This document shows positions 38,621-53,327 of a stretch of DNA of 64,000 bases, piece by piece. The DNA lies in assembly GCA_026874595.1 (NCBI GenBank), contig CM049306.1, positions 44,766,019 through 44,830,018 on the forward strand, written 5' to 3'. The position numbers were made by a program, and so were the translations under genes. This DNA is from Sipunculus nudus (lineage: Eukaryota; Annelida; Sipuncula; Golfingiida; Sipunculidae). Numbering within the stretch: position 1 is the stretch's first letter; every line of letters starts with the position of its first letter. Under the pieces are notes generated by a model. That model was not told where the DNA came from. It did no database searches and saw only the letters and a list, made by a program, of their open reading frames with translations.

Positions 38621-41600
38621 GAGGGAGAAAGAACGATATAAATGAATGATGTTATTATTAAATATATATATTTTATATTTTGACTATTTTTATCTTTGAC
38701 TCCTGTGGCCTATCCCTGAGACCAAGAAGCCGGTAAATTGTTATTTAATACGTTACTGAACAGAGGGAGAGAGAGAGAGAGAGACTAAAAACCTCTGTTT
38801 CATAATCTTTTTCACTATTTTATGAATATACTTATTTAACAACCTATGTTTGCCATATCAAAAGACGGAACCAACCCCTTAAGGGATTTTTTTTTCTTAA
38901 ATTTGAAACATGGCAACAAATTTAGAAATAGCTCAGGTTGGTACAATGAAAATGCATTGCTTTCAAAGATAAACAGCGAAGTGGGTGGGTTTGTCCGTTC
39001 AAAAAAGGATTAAAGAAGGCTAATAAATTTCATTATAATGAACAAGAATTCTAAAGAATTAGCTGACAATTAGTGTGTCACGTTACCCCTTTTCCTGTAC
39101 GAAAAATCAAAGGTAAATAAGTTAAGTGCTTCCGATACAAACAATAAGAGATGATTTGATGGGCGCAAATATGTAACTGTAGCTCCAACTTGAAATGTTT
39201 GCAAAACATGTCTTTACATTTAAATGACAAACTGTACACAAACAGTAAAAGTCTGTTGTTCAAGGTAACATATATAATTAAGTCTGCATTGAACAGCTTG
39301 TACGAAACAAGACTCAATTACTTTGTCCTGGCAATCCATGTAAACTGAAATCAAATTAAGTTATTTTGATGTTGTCATTGACCTAAATAATTGAAGATCT
39401 TACTGCGTCTTGTGAGTGGCTCAAATCTACTAGGGCAATCCTTGGACGCAAGAATCAATTTCAGTATTAATTAATGAGGAACGTGCTTTAGCGCTTTCCT
39501 AAAGTTGCTGAAGTAATTCTCAAGTGATCACTGCGAGGCTTTTTTGAGCTTGGTGTTTCTTGCTTTTCAATTAGTAGTTAGCACATCATGAAATTTGACA
39601 AGTGATACGGAGGCTGAGGCTACGTCATTCACTCAGCATGCATAATTCATAGGAAGGAGATAATTGACAAAACCTGCAGGTATAATTTCCCCGCAGGTTT
39701 CGTGCGAAAATCATACATGGTGCCAGGGGCCAGTTTCAATAAGGCTGTTCCAGGGTTACTCTTGGAAGTCAGAGGCAATACCATGGTTACCATTGTGACG
39801 TAATAATGGCCATATCTTGATCGAGTTTTCCCAGCTGTAACCCAGATATGATTTAATTTCGTTTGTATGAATCTGTTTTGCAGTATGGTGAGAAGTCTTA
39901 ATGGTAGTAGTTCTTACTGGTGATATAAGGTGTTGATTTGCATTTTACTTGACAGGCAGTTTGGGAATAAGAAAATCTATCTACGTGTTGTTAATCAGGA
40001 ATTTACAAGTATTCTCCTAGTGCAGCATAATGGGATTTGGCAGCATAAAATTTATGGATATCGGCTTGATACTTCAACAAATAGAACTATTCTGGGACAC
40101 AAATCAAGAATTTAAAAATAGATAGAACTGTACATAATATATATGCAACAAGGAAAAACAGCTCATGTATATTATTAACCTGAACGATGACTGAGCCGTT
40201 TTAACTATAAGCAGAAGAAGATCCGGGGGGGGGGGTATCCAGGGGATCCGGACCCCCTCCCCCATTTCTTTCAGCCACTGCAATGTTTTTAAGGGTTTCA
40301 AACCATTTTTTTTGCGGCCTGTAACACCGCCCCTGGTTTTTTTTTGGGGGGGGGGGGGGGTCATTGGTTGGACCAATCCTTTTCCTAAATTCTGGATCCG
40401 CCCCTGATATGGGCACTGGATCAGTGACTGAAAGGGTATATGAGCTCTATTCTCATTTAGATCAGGCAATGAAACCATGACACGCAGGCATTTTTTTAAA
40501 ACTATAACTGTACAGCCGTTTTCAAGTTCGGTTCTAAATATTCGTTCAGTAGTAAAGTATTTCACATAAAATCATTGTTAAGACATATTTACTTGATCTG
40601 TGATTAAAAATATATTTCATGCTAAACCTGTTGTTGCCAAAGGCCTCTTCTCGTTTTTCACAGCACTGTTTCGTGAGAAAAGCCATTGTCAGATTCAACC
40701 GCCGCATTGGCGGTATCCGAAACTAGTTCCAAGAATAAAATGCCCCCTTTCGGGCAGATTCTAGTTATAATAAAATAATGTGGATACTTTTTCTTTTTTT
40801 GTCGTGTAATGGCTGCATCGTACCTCGCTATAATACCATGGCAGTCACGCATAGGGTTTCTGAGGATATTTGTATACGAACGTGATAAAAGCGTCGTTGT
40901 CAATTACAACGGCTTGAAGATTTTCACTTTAGTTGTGACAATGTTTAGTTCTTGATATGGCAAGTGGTAATTAACATATTGACCAGAATTGTGAAGATAA
41001 AAGATATACAAGCAGACGAACATAACAGAGTGCGACTATACAACATATAATTGATCACTTTGAATTGTTCTGCGGCCAGTCCTAAGTCAGCAGAATTTAA
41101 GTATCGACGCTTTTGGTGGCAGACTGCTGCTAGTTAAGACCATCCTAGTCTTCTGACCAGGGTCTTATACACAATAGTGCACCCTGTTCACCCAGGAGTA
41201 TATGGTAGTAATATGGAGTATTAAATCACCAAATGGCTAAAAGGTGTATCCGAATTTAGAATTATAATTATTATTTATAAGCCAAAACTTTACATTACCA
41301 GTCAATGGAGTATGCGTTTTTCTCAAGGTATTGGGAGTTACGGGCTACTCAACTTCGCCGTTGCATAACTACTTCCGTCTTTAGGCGGAAACCCTGGCTG
41401 CTAACTGAATTACCTAAGAGCCATAGGATGGGTTCTACAGCCTAGGTTCACTGCCTAGAAAAGTGAAATCATGCTCCCCACTGATCCCTCGGGCCGCCTA
41501 CATTATCATCCAGGCATTGACGGGTAATTCCATTTATAGTGTAGGAGGGGTGTACCTATTTTAGGGTATATAGAATATCCTACAACCCGTCACTGGTGCA

Positions 41601-44600
41601 GCAGGAAATATGGATTGAATATTATTCTACATTACCTATAATGGCTGGATGGGCTGTATGCTCCCGAGGAAGCCGCGAAAAAAATGACAAGAATGGAAAT
41701 GCCTGAATGACCAGGAAGTTTAAATCGGATGAGACTGATGTGGTCGATGGTATCTGACTATAAGTAAACTGCATTTAAAATGACTACACGTTGAAAAACT
41801 GCATTAAGCCGTAAATAAAGAATGCGAGCATGCGGCCGGTTTAAATTAGTGTTAAAATATGTCGGCACATACGTTATCTCCGGACGTCTAGACTTCGAAA
41901 AGTTTCTCACGCAAAATGACAAAAGTTCGAAAGTGTTCCTATTTCATTTTGTCAGTAGCCGGAAACTTGGGTTGGTTACAGTGACAGAAAGATAAGAAGT
42001 TTAAGCTTAAGCTCCTGTTTAGAAATCATGGTTCTCAAAAGCATGGGAAATGAAGATCTTTAGCCGGCGTTAACGTTTCAGTGAACCCCTGTTTTAGAAA
42101 TCATGGCACTTTAAACGACGGGAAATCGTTTGTACTGCGATAAGTTCCCCTCATGCAAACAAATGGTTAAAAGGATATTTGAAAATACTTCGTCATGTTT
42201 CCCCGAGTTTAAACATTTACTCGACTTTTTCTTCTTACTGTACTCACATCGGTAATGTTCCCATAAAAATAATTTTTGTCTGTTATAAATCAATATTAAT
42301 TCATTAGATAACTATAGACATCACTCATTAATTATCATTATACAAAATACATGCAACTATATATCCTTCATACATGATTACAGATCAAACATGAGTATTC
42401 TTTACCAATGCAGAATTAAAACTGCATTTCAGGGGATAATCTTATGGCGGGGTAATAACATGCAGTCACCGGTCAAGGGGAAGAAACCCCATGTCAGGAC
42501 AATTGAAGAATACTTTAAAACGACACTGGGGGCTGAAGGCTATGATACATTTTTATTTTTAGATGAACATAAATCTTAATTCGTTCTTTGTGACTACATC
42601 TCTGACCACAATTCATGGATGTGAGTAACTGCCCATATTAGTTACATGGCATTTCTTTAAAATTTCAACCAAGTTTTTTACCTCACGTGATTCGGTTGTC
42701 TGCATGCAGACAGATCTTTTTTAGTCAACTTGCTTTATTCTGTGGGCCGTTAGGGCTAACAATATAAAAATGTTTTAATTTGTTATAATGGTAATTTTAA
42801 GCCAGAATATGGTGACCTGCCAATTTATGACAGTTATTCTGGCCTTTCTGACAAGATTACCGGGGAAAGCAACATTTTCATTAGTATAATTATGAATTGA
42901 ATTGAATTTAATAAGCCATTATTATTAAAATCAAATAAGAGGCCGTTGGTTTCGTAATTATCTCAATGTCGTTAATATTGTGCAACCATTTATCTTCACC
43001 GGACACCGGTTGCCACTCTTGTTAAGATAATGATACATGATGCTTGAATACAGTCTTCGAAATATAAATACGGAATGTGCAATATTTACCAAAAAATATT
43101 TACTAAAACATTTTGTAATTAAAATTTCACGTAAAAATCAAAGTAATAAAAGAAAAATATACTATTTTACATACGGACAGGGAATCTTTGCTTTACAGGG
43201 TCCAAAACATAAGCACAACAAACGTAGCATGTTTAATTTAGATATATCAGGATATTTCTTCTCCTATAGAAACCATCACACTTGTTTGAAAACATTTAAA
43301 CACAGGAAACACTGTTATTCGAAGTCTGAAAATAACTCGTTGACGGACACGCCGTATGCCAGTTTGTTCAATAAACGATGAGGGAATAATGCAGCTTACC
43401 AAAGTCTATGCACGTAGGCAAAGTTTGTAAAAACTCTGTCATTTCATTTTATGCTATATTTTGGTCTTATTAAGAATATATGAGCACTGCAGAGGCCTTG
43501 TCAACACGTTGGTGTCGCCGCGACTCGTTTTCCCTTGACAGGTGGCACCTGATGTCCAAACACAGAACCGTGAGCCCTCGTTTTAACAACACCTGACCCG
43601 TCTAACATGATTTTTTTTATAGATTAGCTTTTCTTTGCGCTATTGGAAAACCTGCGTTCTTAACACGAAAAAGGAAGTCTGTTATCACGTGGCCCCATCC
43701 ACTCATTTATTACTTGTATTTAATGTGCAAAAATCAATTTGAGAATAGACCAAGACGCACGTGACGGCGTCTGTCAAGCATCGCATTAACTCGCCTTCAG
43801 CTGCTGAGTTGCACCAAAGAAAAGACGTTTTAAAAGTCTTGAAAAGTACAAAAGTGGTTAAGGCGGGGGTTTCGAAGCTGTCAATCCTAAGTTTAAATTC
43901 CAGCAGAGATGGTTAAAATGGTTAAAATGAGTCAAAATGGTTAAAACTTACAGATTCGAACCTCAGATATTCGTTATAATCTCTAACCTCTGATAGATAG
44001 GTTGTTGCAACTGGATTTTTGCTATCCATGTGCTTGCAAATTCCAGAAACCTGACAAAAATATAGTATATGGTAATCTTCATCATAAAATCAAATTACAG
44101 CGCCCCCAACAGGCAGTGGACTTATATCTTCGATAAAAGAATTTTGTAACAATATCCGCGAGTGTATTTGCATTTGGGGCCTGGACAATCGAGCGATTAA
44201 AAAGCTCTCGGCGCTCTCCGCTGGCGACCGTGTCCGAGCCCCTGGCGTGGCTGGAGAGAGCTGTAGTTGCCCGTCGAGCATAGCCGGTTTTCTCTTGGCC
44301 TCAGGCTTCCTCCACCTTTGCAGACTACCGAACGCTATCATCCGAGCCATGGAGAGTGCTTGCATCAATTAAAAATTAGTTGTACAATCCATGTAGAATA
44401 AATAATATTATATTTAACAATGAATGTATTTGCATATTGCGTCTCTCATCGTTGTTTTACACAGTATAACCTTTGACATTCCTAAAATGCTGCAATGTTA
44501 AGAGATGGGATGGCATTATATATTCTCACTTCCATAACTGTAAAAGCATTGAGTTCATGTTCGGTGACCTTTACACCTTAAAGAGTCAGTTATCTTATTT

Positions 44601-45427
44601 TTCTGCAATAACATATTTTTTTGGGAGGAGAACTATGTCACGCTGTATGGCGAGTAATGAAGGGCCAATTTATTTATGGCATTTTCAACCATCTACTGTG
44701 CGTTTAATTTATAACACATAACTTTATGATGCTTTTCCTATGTGAACACCTTTAAACATAAGAATATTGTCCCGAAGCAAGTTTATTTTACAAAAGTCCG
44801 ACAATTTGTCAATTATGTTGGGCCAATAAAAAAAAACAATATTGGAATTGTTTGTCCTGTTGCTGCATAAAAGGGATAAATAAAACTGATAGCTCTAAAA
44901 TAATGAAGTTATGTGAAATGAAACAACTATGAGCGGAACATTATGGTTACATCGACAACATAACGATACTATTACATATGTCTTATACAACACATTCATT
45001 TGATATGTTATCCAGCTTAATGTATACATGTGTATGGTATTCATATTAACGAAGATCCTTTTATATACATCGATCTTCCGCCTTATAATAATAAAGCTTC
45101 TCGAGCATGGAGTAAGTCACAGCGACCAAGTACTTAACAGCAGCGGTGCCACCAATGTGTTTCAAGAGCCAATACTTCAATTGACATCTTCGCATAATTG
45201 TTTCTTTCTAGAGGCTAATTTTAACATGCTTTGAACTTATTCAAACGGCAGAAAGCTTTGAATTCTTTAGCGCTTGGTCGTGAGATACTTTTCAAAACCT
45301 TAGAAACGGAAACTTGTTTCAAACCGATCTATATCGAAACTGTTTGTTACGCTTCCCTGATCCAGCGAAGCAGCACCGAGGCCAGTTTAACTCGATTGTT
45401 TGGAAATTTGTAGAGAACTTACTAAAC
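38617..45427. other. Noncoding region with scattered repeat fragments
   Basis: No gene is supported. At 40220-40410 there is a G-run and C-run rich block, ending TTCTGGATCCGCCCCTGA, that looks like a SINE or MITE end, with a related GGAGTGGATCCTGAATTTTT at 26439. An inverted AAACCTGC/GCAGGTTT pair lies at about 39670-39702. A four-copy GGTTAAAAT stretch lies at 43909-43946. The block 44150-44365 is richer in GC than its surroundings and has an open minus frame (44090-44368) with no known similarity. Confidence 0.4.
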
Positions 45428-45735
45428 AACTAGAAATATGTATTCTAAGCAATACAAGGCTCTGCCATGTGGGCATTCACATACAAGGCCCATATTCTTG
45501 CATGAATGACTGTACATTTGTGAATATTCCTATATGACGCTCCTTAATCCTGGTTATATACCAGATCCACACCAAAATCTAATCGATCATTTCTTGGTCC
45601 ATTCCCGAAATGCTATTACAATTTCATGAGAACCCGTTCATGATTCCGTGTGTTATGTTGTGAACAAAGACACACACAAACGCACACAGACACAAACATG
45701 AACGGGAATGAGCATATACTCTACTAGCGGAGATA
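45428..45735 (-). mobile_element. MITE family 1, copy 5 (reverse, decayed)
   Basis: It shares ACATTTGTGAATATTCC, ATCCACACCAAAATCTAAT, GGTCCATTCCCGAAATG and a TGTTATGTTGTGAACAAA stretch with copies 1-4 in reverse orientation. The GGCGGA termini are decayed to CTAGCGGAGA and a GGCTCTGCCA remnant. Confidence 0.6.
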
Positions 45736-46794
45736 ATATTTTAGTAAAGCCGGAGAGACAAAATGTTATCTTTAGCAAGGACAAAACAGCTTCGCCAGAA
45801 GAGCCTTTCCTAAACACTTGTCCTCCTTGTGGAGCCTAAATAAAGCAAACCTTAAGCCCTAGACCATGAGTGCACCAATATTTTGCTGACATATAATCAC
45901 ATTAAATTACGAGCCAAGACAAATCAGCTTCTTCTGTGGAACCTTTTCACAATACACACGCCCCCTGGAGAGGCTAAAGAAAACAAAAATCAGGGTCAAG
46001 GTCATAAGCTTACCAAGATGTTGCTGACAGCCAATCACATAAAGTGATTGGAGGAAGTACTAGTATATTACCTGGGCAGACTATACATGCGCTTGAATGT
46101 CAAGATCTTATATTAACAGTTTTCTCTGTAAACAAACGACCAGTAAACTACAAAAGAGCTCTTATCACGTGACCGGATGATTGAGCCGACAGAATATATA
46201 GCTTTCTGACGTAATCGGTTTCTGTACAATTGTGAGGTCATGCACTACATTGAAAAATTTATAAATCTAAGAATATATTTGATGCCGGTAGACATTCTGT
46301 GTTTTGCTACAATTTCTTGTCACATGATATTTTTTCATCGAGTGACGACGTTTAAATCGTAATTCCATAATAAATCACACACGCAATGGTAATTCCTATA
46401 TTTACACTTTGTGGAATCCATACTGGTACATTTTCTACAATAGAATGTTTTGAATGATACATTAATTGGGTTTGGGACACTATCGCGTTACATATGTACA
46501 TATTAAAAAGGGACTGGCTTTCTGCGCATGCTCACAAAAACACGTGTCCTTCCATTGAAGCTACAGCTGACGTCAATTTCCTGAGGAGGGTCAAGTCATT
46601 TCACAGCAGACAAAAACAAATTAATATAAATAGAGTTTTGGAACTCCCAACTCTCCCTGACCACTTAAGCAGTATGCTTCTAGGTTTCTGTCCATAAACT
46701 ATTGAAATCTTCGCCACAGCAGATTGCAATATTTATGTCAATTAGCGCTTTCAAAGTTAAGACTAAATTTTTAAAGACTGTTTTCATACGTCTA

Positions 46795-47055
46795 AGACCA
46801 AAGAAAAAGGTTGGGTTCTTAGGCACTTTTTTCAGAACTCCGTGCGCGCGAGCGATTTTTTTTTTTAATTTTTACAAAGGGAATCTTATCAAAATGTATT
46901 ATGTTATCTTCTTGTTGCAAGAAATAAGAAATGTCCGAGGGGCTAGAGCTCAAAATTTATAAGGTTCTATTAAAAATAAAAATAAAAATCTTTTTGTGCG
47001 GGGTTTTAAAATTGACGCGCGCGGTGCCTGAGAACCATACCTTTTATTTTATTTT
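46795..47055. mobile_element. MITE family 2, copy 1 (GGTTCTCAGGCAC termini)
   Basis: The left end is AAAAAGGTTGGGTTCTTAGG followed by CACTTTTTTCAGAA. The right end is GTGCCTGAGAACCATACC then TTTTA. The ends are inverted copies, and the same ends recur at 51.6-51.9 kb. No coding capacity. Confidence 0.6.
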
Positions 47056-49471
47056 TTTTTCCTAAGTCATTATTTTTTTATCCAGATAAACTTTAATATT
47101 AACTCCTTCGTGCTAGATATTTCATTTTAAGAAAATCTTTTCGACCATGGCCATGATACTTGTGACTGCAAAAGCTTTAGGATTACAGCGAAATCGGTGT
47201 ATACATGTGAGTATTTATCGATGCTCAAACAGTTTTATCCAATCTGGCCTGGTACCCCATGTGACTGATCCATCCCGCCCTCACTGCTCGGGAATGTTAG
47301 CATTAGTCAGATCGATATGTCATTTCACATGCCAAAAAGAGCGTACAATATAGAATCGTCCTGATTCATGACACCGTAAAACTAAATAAATATTCAATAC
47401 CACCTAAAGGACATTCAACCCATCTTCTCACATCAATGAAAATATTTGTCTTACATGGAACAGAAGCCAGGCTGTTTGTCGAAATAAAATAGTAACTTTC
47501 TTCAATATCGGCGTAATCATTTATGTCACGATAATGGAAAAGTCAGCATTTCTCATACAAGAAGCAGATATTCCTGCGCGCTGTTTTTTTTTTTTTTTTT
47601 TTTTTTTGCTTCCAGATCTTGTGTGAGCTCCGTTAATGAACGTTAACGATTTCTGCTGCCTAGAGATTGCTGGGACTAAGCGTGATTTGATTAAACCTGT
47701 AAAACATAGCATCCACCGGGGAACATTAACGTGACTCAACAAACCTAGGTTCTGTTTTCTCCGCTGTTAACAGTATAATCTAATTCACTTAAAGGGGTTT
47801 TTACCGGCTAAATCGGGCAATAGTATTTAATTCCGAAATGGATGTTGTCATTCGACCTCGGTTTTGTAAGCGGAATACCGGAGCCGCTTTAAATTTTCAG
47901 TAATTCCTTGAACTGTGACATAAATGCAATTCCAGTTGTATTAAGATTAAGAACATTAAGTTTAGTTATTTATTACACAAGCATATATAAAACCCGTCAA
48001 GTTATAAAATTGCTAAATCGCACATCGGGTTAATAAGATTATTCTGTTGATTTTTATCAAATTGCCGATGTTTTGCATTAAAAGATACGGCAAGAGTCTT
48101 CACAGGGGCAGAATAAGGGGGGATAGTTCCCCTTACCATGTTCGACGTAAGGTTGAAAACCAAAAAAAACAAAAAAAAACACGTCACCCCCTGTTTTATT
48201 ACCATAATTGCACCAGTACCGTGAAACATTTCATTACGTTTCCATACAACACCCTTCCCATACCATCCCCTCCCTCTCGGCTTTGCTAAATGCCCCAGAC
48301 CCTTATAAAATACTCCAACCGCCCCTTGCGAAACTAACTACATATAAATGATGTTTATCCGGGTACAGATGAGACTAAAATCGGCACGACGAGTTAAGAA
48401 AGGCGTTGCCCATTTACGGAGTGTGGTTCGAACGCCGCCTTTCTCATATATTTTGTGGATTATTACGACTGCAAATACGATTTTGCTCACTTGATCTAAT
48501 TTTCTAAGGTCTGGAGATTGAGTATCGATGAAATATCAATATCTGCATGTTGATGGGGATGGGGTAGTAAATGATTTTATATTTAAAAGTAATATGTTCA
48601 TGGAGCAAACACAAAAAAAATACCTGAATTGTCGTAGCGTAACCTGTTCGTGTGCATCTAGCATATAAAAAATTATATCCATTTAGTAAATCAAGCACAG
48701 AACTCTTAAAGAAGCAGAAGCATTTTTCCTAGATGGAGCCCCTTTTCCATATACGGTTCATCCCTCCCTATGCCACAAGATTATGAATACTGTCATCAGT
48801 TGATTGAATCGATTGCTGGCACGGCCATAAAGATTCATACCGGTCTTGTGTAATAGATCGATATATTGATAAATTATGCGACCTATATATACATTTTAAG
48901 CTTTCTGGATCTCCTGTTACAACACCCCCTCCCCCTCCCCCCCCCCCCCCCCAAGCTCTTACACTCTGTAGTTACGTGTCCACCTGTACTTAAGCGAACA
49001 CGGCTTAAACCTTTTATGGCTTTTTTATGACACACATGCTTCAGAACTTATGGAACCATAAGAAAGAAAAACACCGTACAGGTCGTGATTCAAGTCATAC
49101 GGAAAACTGCCCTGTAATGGACGTCCATCCTACTGCAGCGATATCTCTGTAAAATACGGCATTAGTATTAAGGTCCTGAATCAAATGAATATATGTGAAT
49201 GTACAAACGGTAAACGGTAAACACCGTCATTTTCTGCGCCTTACACGTCTTTGCTGTCTATCACACAACGTATAGAGACATGCTCAAAAATGCGGTTAGA
49301 AATGCAACAAACATGCAAGGAGATAATCAATATATTGATTAATAAGTAGGTTTGTATCGCAAATGGAACGTGTTGTAAGCAATTACTCAAACACATTTAA
49401 CGGGCCGCTTTATTTATTTTAAGTGACAATTTACTTGTAGGCTTTATTGCGTTCTGAAAATTACGAAAATA

Positions 49472-49647
49472 CAGTGATACCTCGAAATTACGACCACCAA
49501 TGGGACCTTGATAAGTGGTCGCATTATCTTGTGGGTCGTCTAAGTGAGTTCTGATATAAAGAACCAAACGAAATGAGACCGTGAAAAAGTGGTCGTTATT
49601 TTGAGGTGGTCGCTTAACTGATGTGGTCGTAAGGCGAGGGTTTACTG
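49472..49647. mobile_element. pogo/Tigger-type MITE
   Basis: 176 bp with imperfect terminal inverted repeats: CAGTGATACCTCGAAATTAC at the left and the complement of CAGTAAACCCTCGCCTTACG at the right, both followed inward by GACCAC. Such CAGTnnnnCCTCG ends are typical of the pogo/Tigger branch of Tc1/mariner elements. The expected flanking TA is kept on neither side in clean form. Confidence 0.65.
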
Positions 49648-50740
49648 AATTTGTATTGTCACCGAGATTACTATGCAGTGTGGTGCCCGACATTACAGGG
49701 CACGACACTGTGAAATCTCGATAGAACCGCTTATGTCTGAAGGACGGTACACCTTTACGTTTAAACAGAATTACAGATTGTTGCCTTGGATTGCAGTCTC
49801 GAACTACTTCTAGAGTAAAACATTTTAATTTAACGTTGCACTGTGATACGTCAGTGAACATGTGGCGCAAAATCTATTTACTGTTTTACCAAATGACGCG
49901 TGCATTTATGGTACATTGAGTAACAACATCCGCTATTTAAGGTTGTTTAGGTTCATGATAATATAAACGCCATTTTATCTATTTTTATGGCACAGGTTAT
50001 GGGGTTAAATATTTCAAACAAAGCTAGCATGTTAATCGACCACGCCTAGATTCAGTTAATCATATGCCGATAGAGCAATAACGCAAGGCCGCTGAAATAA
50101 TATGATCTGTGGTCCTTCTACTGATGAGCGACACTCAGGGGAAAATTGAATTTTTGTTCTCCGAATTGAATGATACGCACAAAACACGTGGTATCACAGG
50201 CAACGAAACATTGGTTTAGCGGATAAAAATTACAGGGAAATATCATATTTGTGACGCCACAGCTGCGACATAAACTTGAGCTATCCCCTAGAGGAACTTG
50301 ATAGAAGTGTGCAGTACCTTTACATCTGTTCGTCATTGCTGCCCCTGGAAATTCATCATCGATTCCTGTCACGAACTGATGTAAATTCAAATCCTGTTTT
50401 ATGGACCTCTAGCACAGCTACAGTTTATGAGGCTATTCCAATAACACACCCCGCAAGACAGCAAAAAAAAAAAAAAAACAGGATTTATTCTGACATTTTC
50501 CTCCGGAAAAGTAACCGTTTACAGAGCTATCACTGCAAAACCTGATTACTTTAGAAACGCACTGGATAAAGGGGTATTGTTTCTGCCTTTTCTGTCGCAA
50601 AATGTATGTTCCTCTCAGTAAAATTGACATTTAATTTAAGATTTTTCTGGGCCCTAATGTACCTTATGCACTGAATTGCAAAGATATATTCTATATGTTC
50701 CTCTCTCTCTCTGTCTCTCTCTCTATCTCTCTATCTCTTC

Positions 50741-50745
<5 letters not shown>

Positions 50746-50782
<37 letters not shown>
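50746..50782. repeat. (TC)n/(TA)n microsatellite
   Basis: A TA run preceded by an imperfect CT run at 50700-50740. Confidence 0.9.
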
Positions 50783-50785
<3 letters not shown>

Positions 50786-51587
50786 TTGTTATTAATTTCT
50801 TCACTAGCACTTATTCTTGTATTTAGTATATGACATATCCCATCATATCCTATCGCCGTCAGCCGGAAAAATGACTCTAATCCAGCCGAGCGGGAATTGT
50901 TTCGTTGCAGTCAAGGCCATAGTGTCATAAAGCTAAACTAAGCCGAGTTTTTGCAATCTGGTTGAACCTGAGTTCTGAATGCGGGCCTAAACAGCAAAAA
51001 AAAAAAACATAAATAGCCCTGTATGAGTAATCTAAAGTTAGACGGACGTTAACACGGACGTTATTACGAAGCCTAAAAACTCGAGCAACGAAACTTCTTC
51101 GATAACCTGCCCTAGTATTTAAGGTCTGGTTAAAGACGATTTATAAAATATATTTCGTTTTTAAGTAAAAATAGATACTTTTTAACATCACCAAAAAATA
51201 AAGACAACCAACTTTCTGCGAAGTCAGCTCAAGCCACGAAAGCCTGCTGACCACAAAATTCTGTCCAGTGACGGATGTGTGGCTAACACGGATGACGTCC
51301 CACTGCGCAGACTAGGACTCAGACAAGTAAGACTCAGCTGTCCCACAATGCACCCGGGCTTCCACATTCACCAGCGGCGTAGGTAAAATGTAGTGAAGAG
51401 ATTTGTTTCAAGGATAAATACGTGCAAATGGGTGTTTATGTGGTTAGGACTTCACGGAATAAGAAATATATTGTTAGCATACGCATGTGAAATATAAACA
51501 GAGGACGTTTTCCTGAAATGAATAAGATTTTGATTTGAAATTTAACAGTTGAGACAAGTGGTTCCGGCAGTCACACAGTGCCTAAGA

Positions 51588-51885
51588 CCAAAAAAATAAA
51601 AATAAAAGGTATGGTTCCCAGGCACCAACCGGGTCAATTTTAATCCTCCGCATCAAAAGTTTTGATTTTATTTTCAATGGAAACCTACCAGTTTTGAGCA
51701 CCAGTGGCTTGGACATTTCTTTCAAGAAGATAAAATAATACAATATTGATAAGATTTCCTTTTTTATGTAGAGCTTTTACTTGTTTAGCAAAAATAATCT
51801 TTTATTATCATACTTTTCCCTGCCGCCCGCATTGATTTCTGAAAAAAAGTGCCTGAGAACTAAACCTTATTTTTGTGCCTAACAG
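51588..51885. mobile_element. MITE family 2, copy 2
   Basis: The left end AAAAGGTATGGTTCCCAGGC and the right end GTGCCTGAGAACTAAACC form inverted termini and match copy 1 in the opposite orientation. The flanks GCCTAAGACC and GTGCCTAAC may hold a short duplication (CCTAA). Length about 298 bp. Confidence 0.6.
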
Positions 51886-52039
51886 AAGAGTTTCGTTTCG
51901 AGTAGAAACGACATCTGGTGGAAGGGTGCTGTTTGAATGTTGGAATGGTTTGGTGAATGGGTTATTCAAACTAAGTGGGTTACTCCTCATAATAATACTA
52001 ATGACTAATTTGATTGTGCCCTCGCTATGTATGGTCATG

Positions 52040-52570
52040 TTTGATCAGTTGTTACACGTACTTGTTAAATGCACCTACAGAATATTAGTTTTACTTATAT
52101 CAACGGACACAGCTGAGTCTCTGGTGCATTTTATTTCAAGACTATACTAATCCAATTCTCTTCTGGGTGCATGGTATAGCAGAGAACGTATTGTCAAACT
52201 GCAGAAAATTATGCTGCCAAACTCATCTGTGGCGGGCAATTTTGTGAACATGTGACCCTATATCTCAAAGCTTGCCTTGGTAACCAGTCAGGTTGCAAAT
52301 CAAATTGTTATCGCTTGTACATAAATTCCTTCATGGACAATCGCCAGCTTCCATTAAAGTTCTTTTGCAGCCTTATTCACCTGACCGGTCACTACGACCA
52401 GCCGGTAGCAATCTGCCGAAGCTGCCCAAAAGTCCGTCCATCTACAAATGGTAATCGGCAATTTATGCGTGCAGCGCCTGAAATGGCGTGCCTTTTATCA
52501 TTCAGGACAATGGAATCCCCTGTCTCTCTTAAAACTGGCTAAAAACGTATCTCTACACATGTGCATATAG
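52040..52570 (+). pseudogene. CR1/L2-like LINE reverse transcriptase 3' fragment
   Basis: Across two frames the piece reads TAESLVHFISRLY, a stop, SNSLLGAWYSR, QTAENYAAKLICGGQF, then later RAAPEMACLLSFRT and ESPVSLKT. This follows the conserved end of CR1/L2-type RTs (SRLDYCNSLL, QNxAARLI, RAAPxxWNxLP, SLxxFK). It is badly decayed and 5'-truncated. Confidence 0.6.
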
Positions 52571-53327
52571 CGTTTAATGTAAAATTTAAAGGTGTCCAGT
52601 CACCTACCTTTTGAAAAGAATTTATGTGATGCCTAGCTTCCTTTGTGTATATATAAATGATCTAAGAGTAATTTTGGTTGTGAAAAGTTCTTATAAGGCC
52701 TTCGCGAAGGATGTATTAACTTTTTTATCAACAACATGTTTGTTAACACAGCAATGTTGACAAATGGGAAAAACATGTAACTTTGTTGACTTTGTTTTGA
52801 TTATTTTGGCGGGCACCCACATATTATAAACACGTTGATATATATATATAAAAAAAACAAGTAAAGGGGCCAAATCACCTATAAAACATGTTGAGTTAAC
52901 ATGAAAGACAGCTTCTTCCCTTTCAATAAATCTGTACCTGCGAAAAATTGCCTTGAAACCATTTGCTTTTTCCTGTAAACGAGTGTTAAAAACAGTGAAC
53001 CGGGCGCGATCACAGGTGTAAACATAAACACAGTGCGTCGGGCCGTGAGCTGCGATGAGCCACAACACGTGCCAATTAGGAGATGTTATACAAGTTCCTG
53101 CTGCCTGAAACACCGCGTGTTGCCCCTCTTAATCGGACCTCCGGTCACGCGGCCTTGTCATGGTAAACAGACTGTATTTAACAACACGTAGGGCTATAAC
53201 AACAACCTGTTAAACAGTCGTATGCGAGGAAGACTGTGTGCTGGAATGGTTTTGCTGGGACACTTTTGTATAAATCAAAACTGAACTGGTAGTATGAAAG
53301 AACAGGAATAATATTGTTACGGGGTGC

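Noticed and set aside
44090-44368. Possible upstream receptor exon in a GC-richer block
   Set aside because: The translation has none of the lobe I motifs of mGluRs and no splice site fits the phase-0 border of exon A.
49397-49870. 157-residue minus-strand frame
   Set aside because: It runs across the pogo-type MITE at 49472-49647 and shows no protein family motif.
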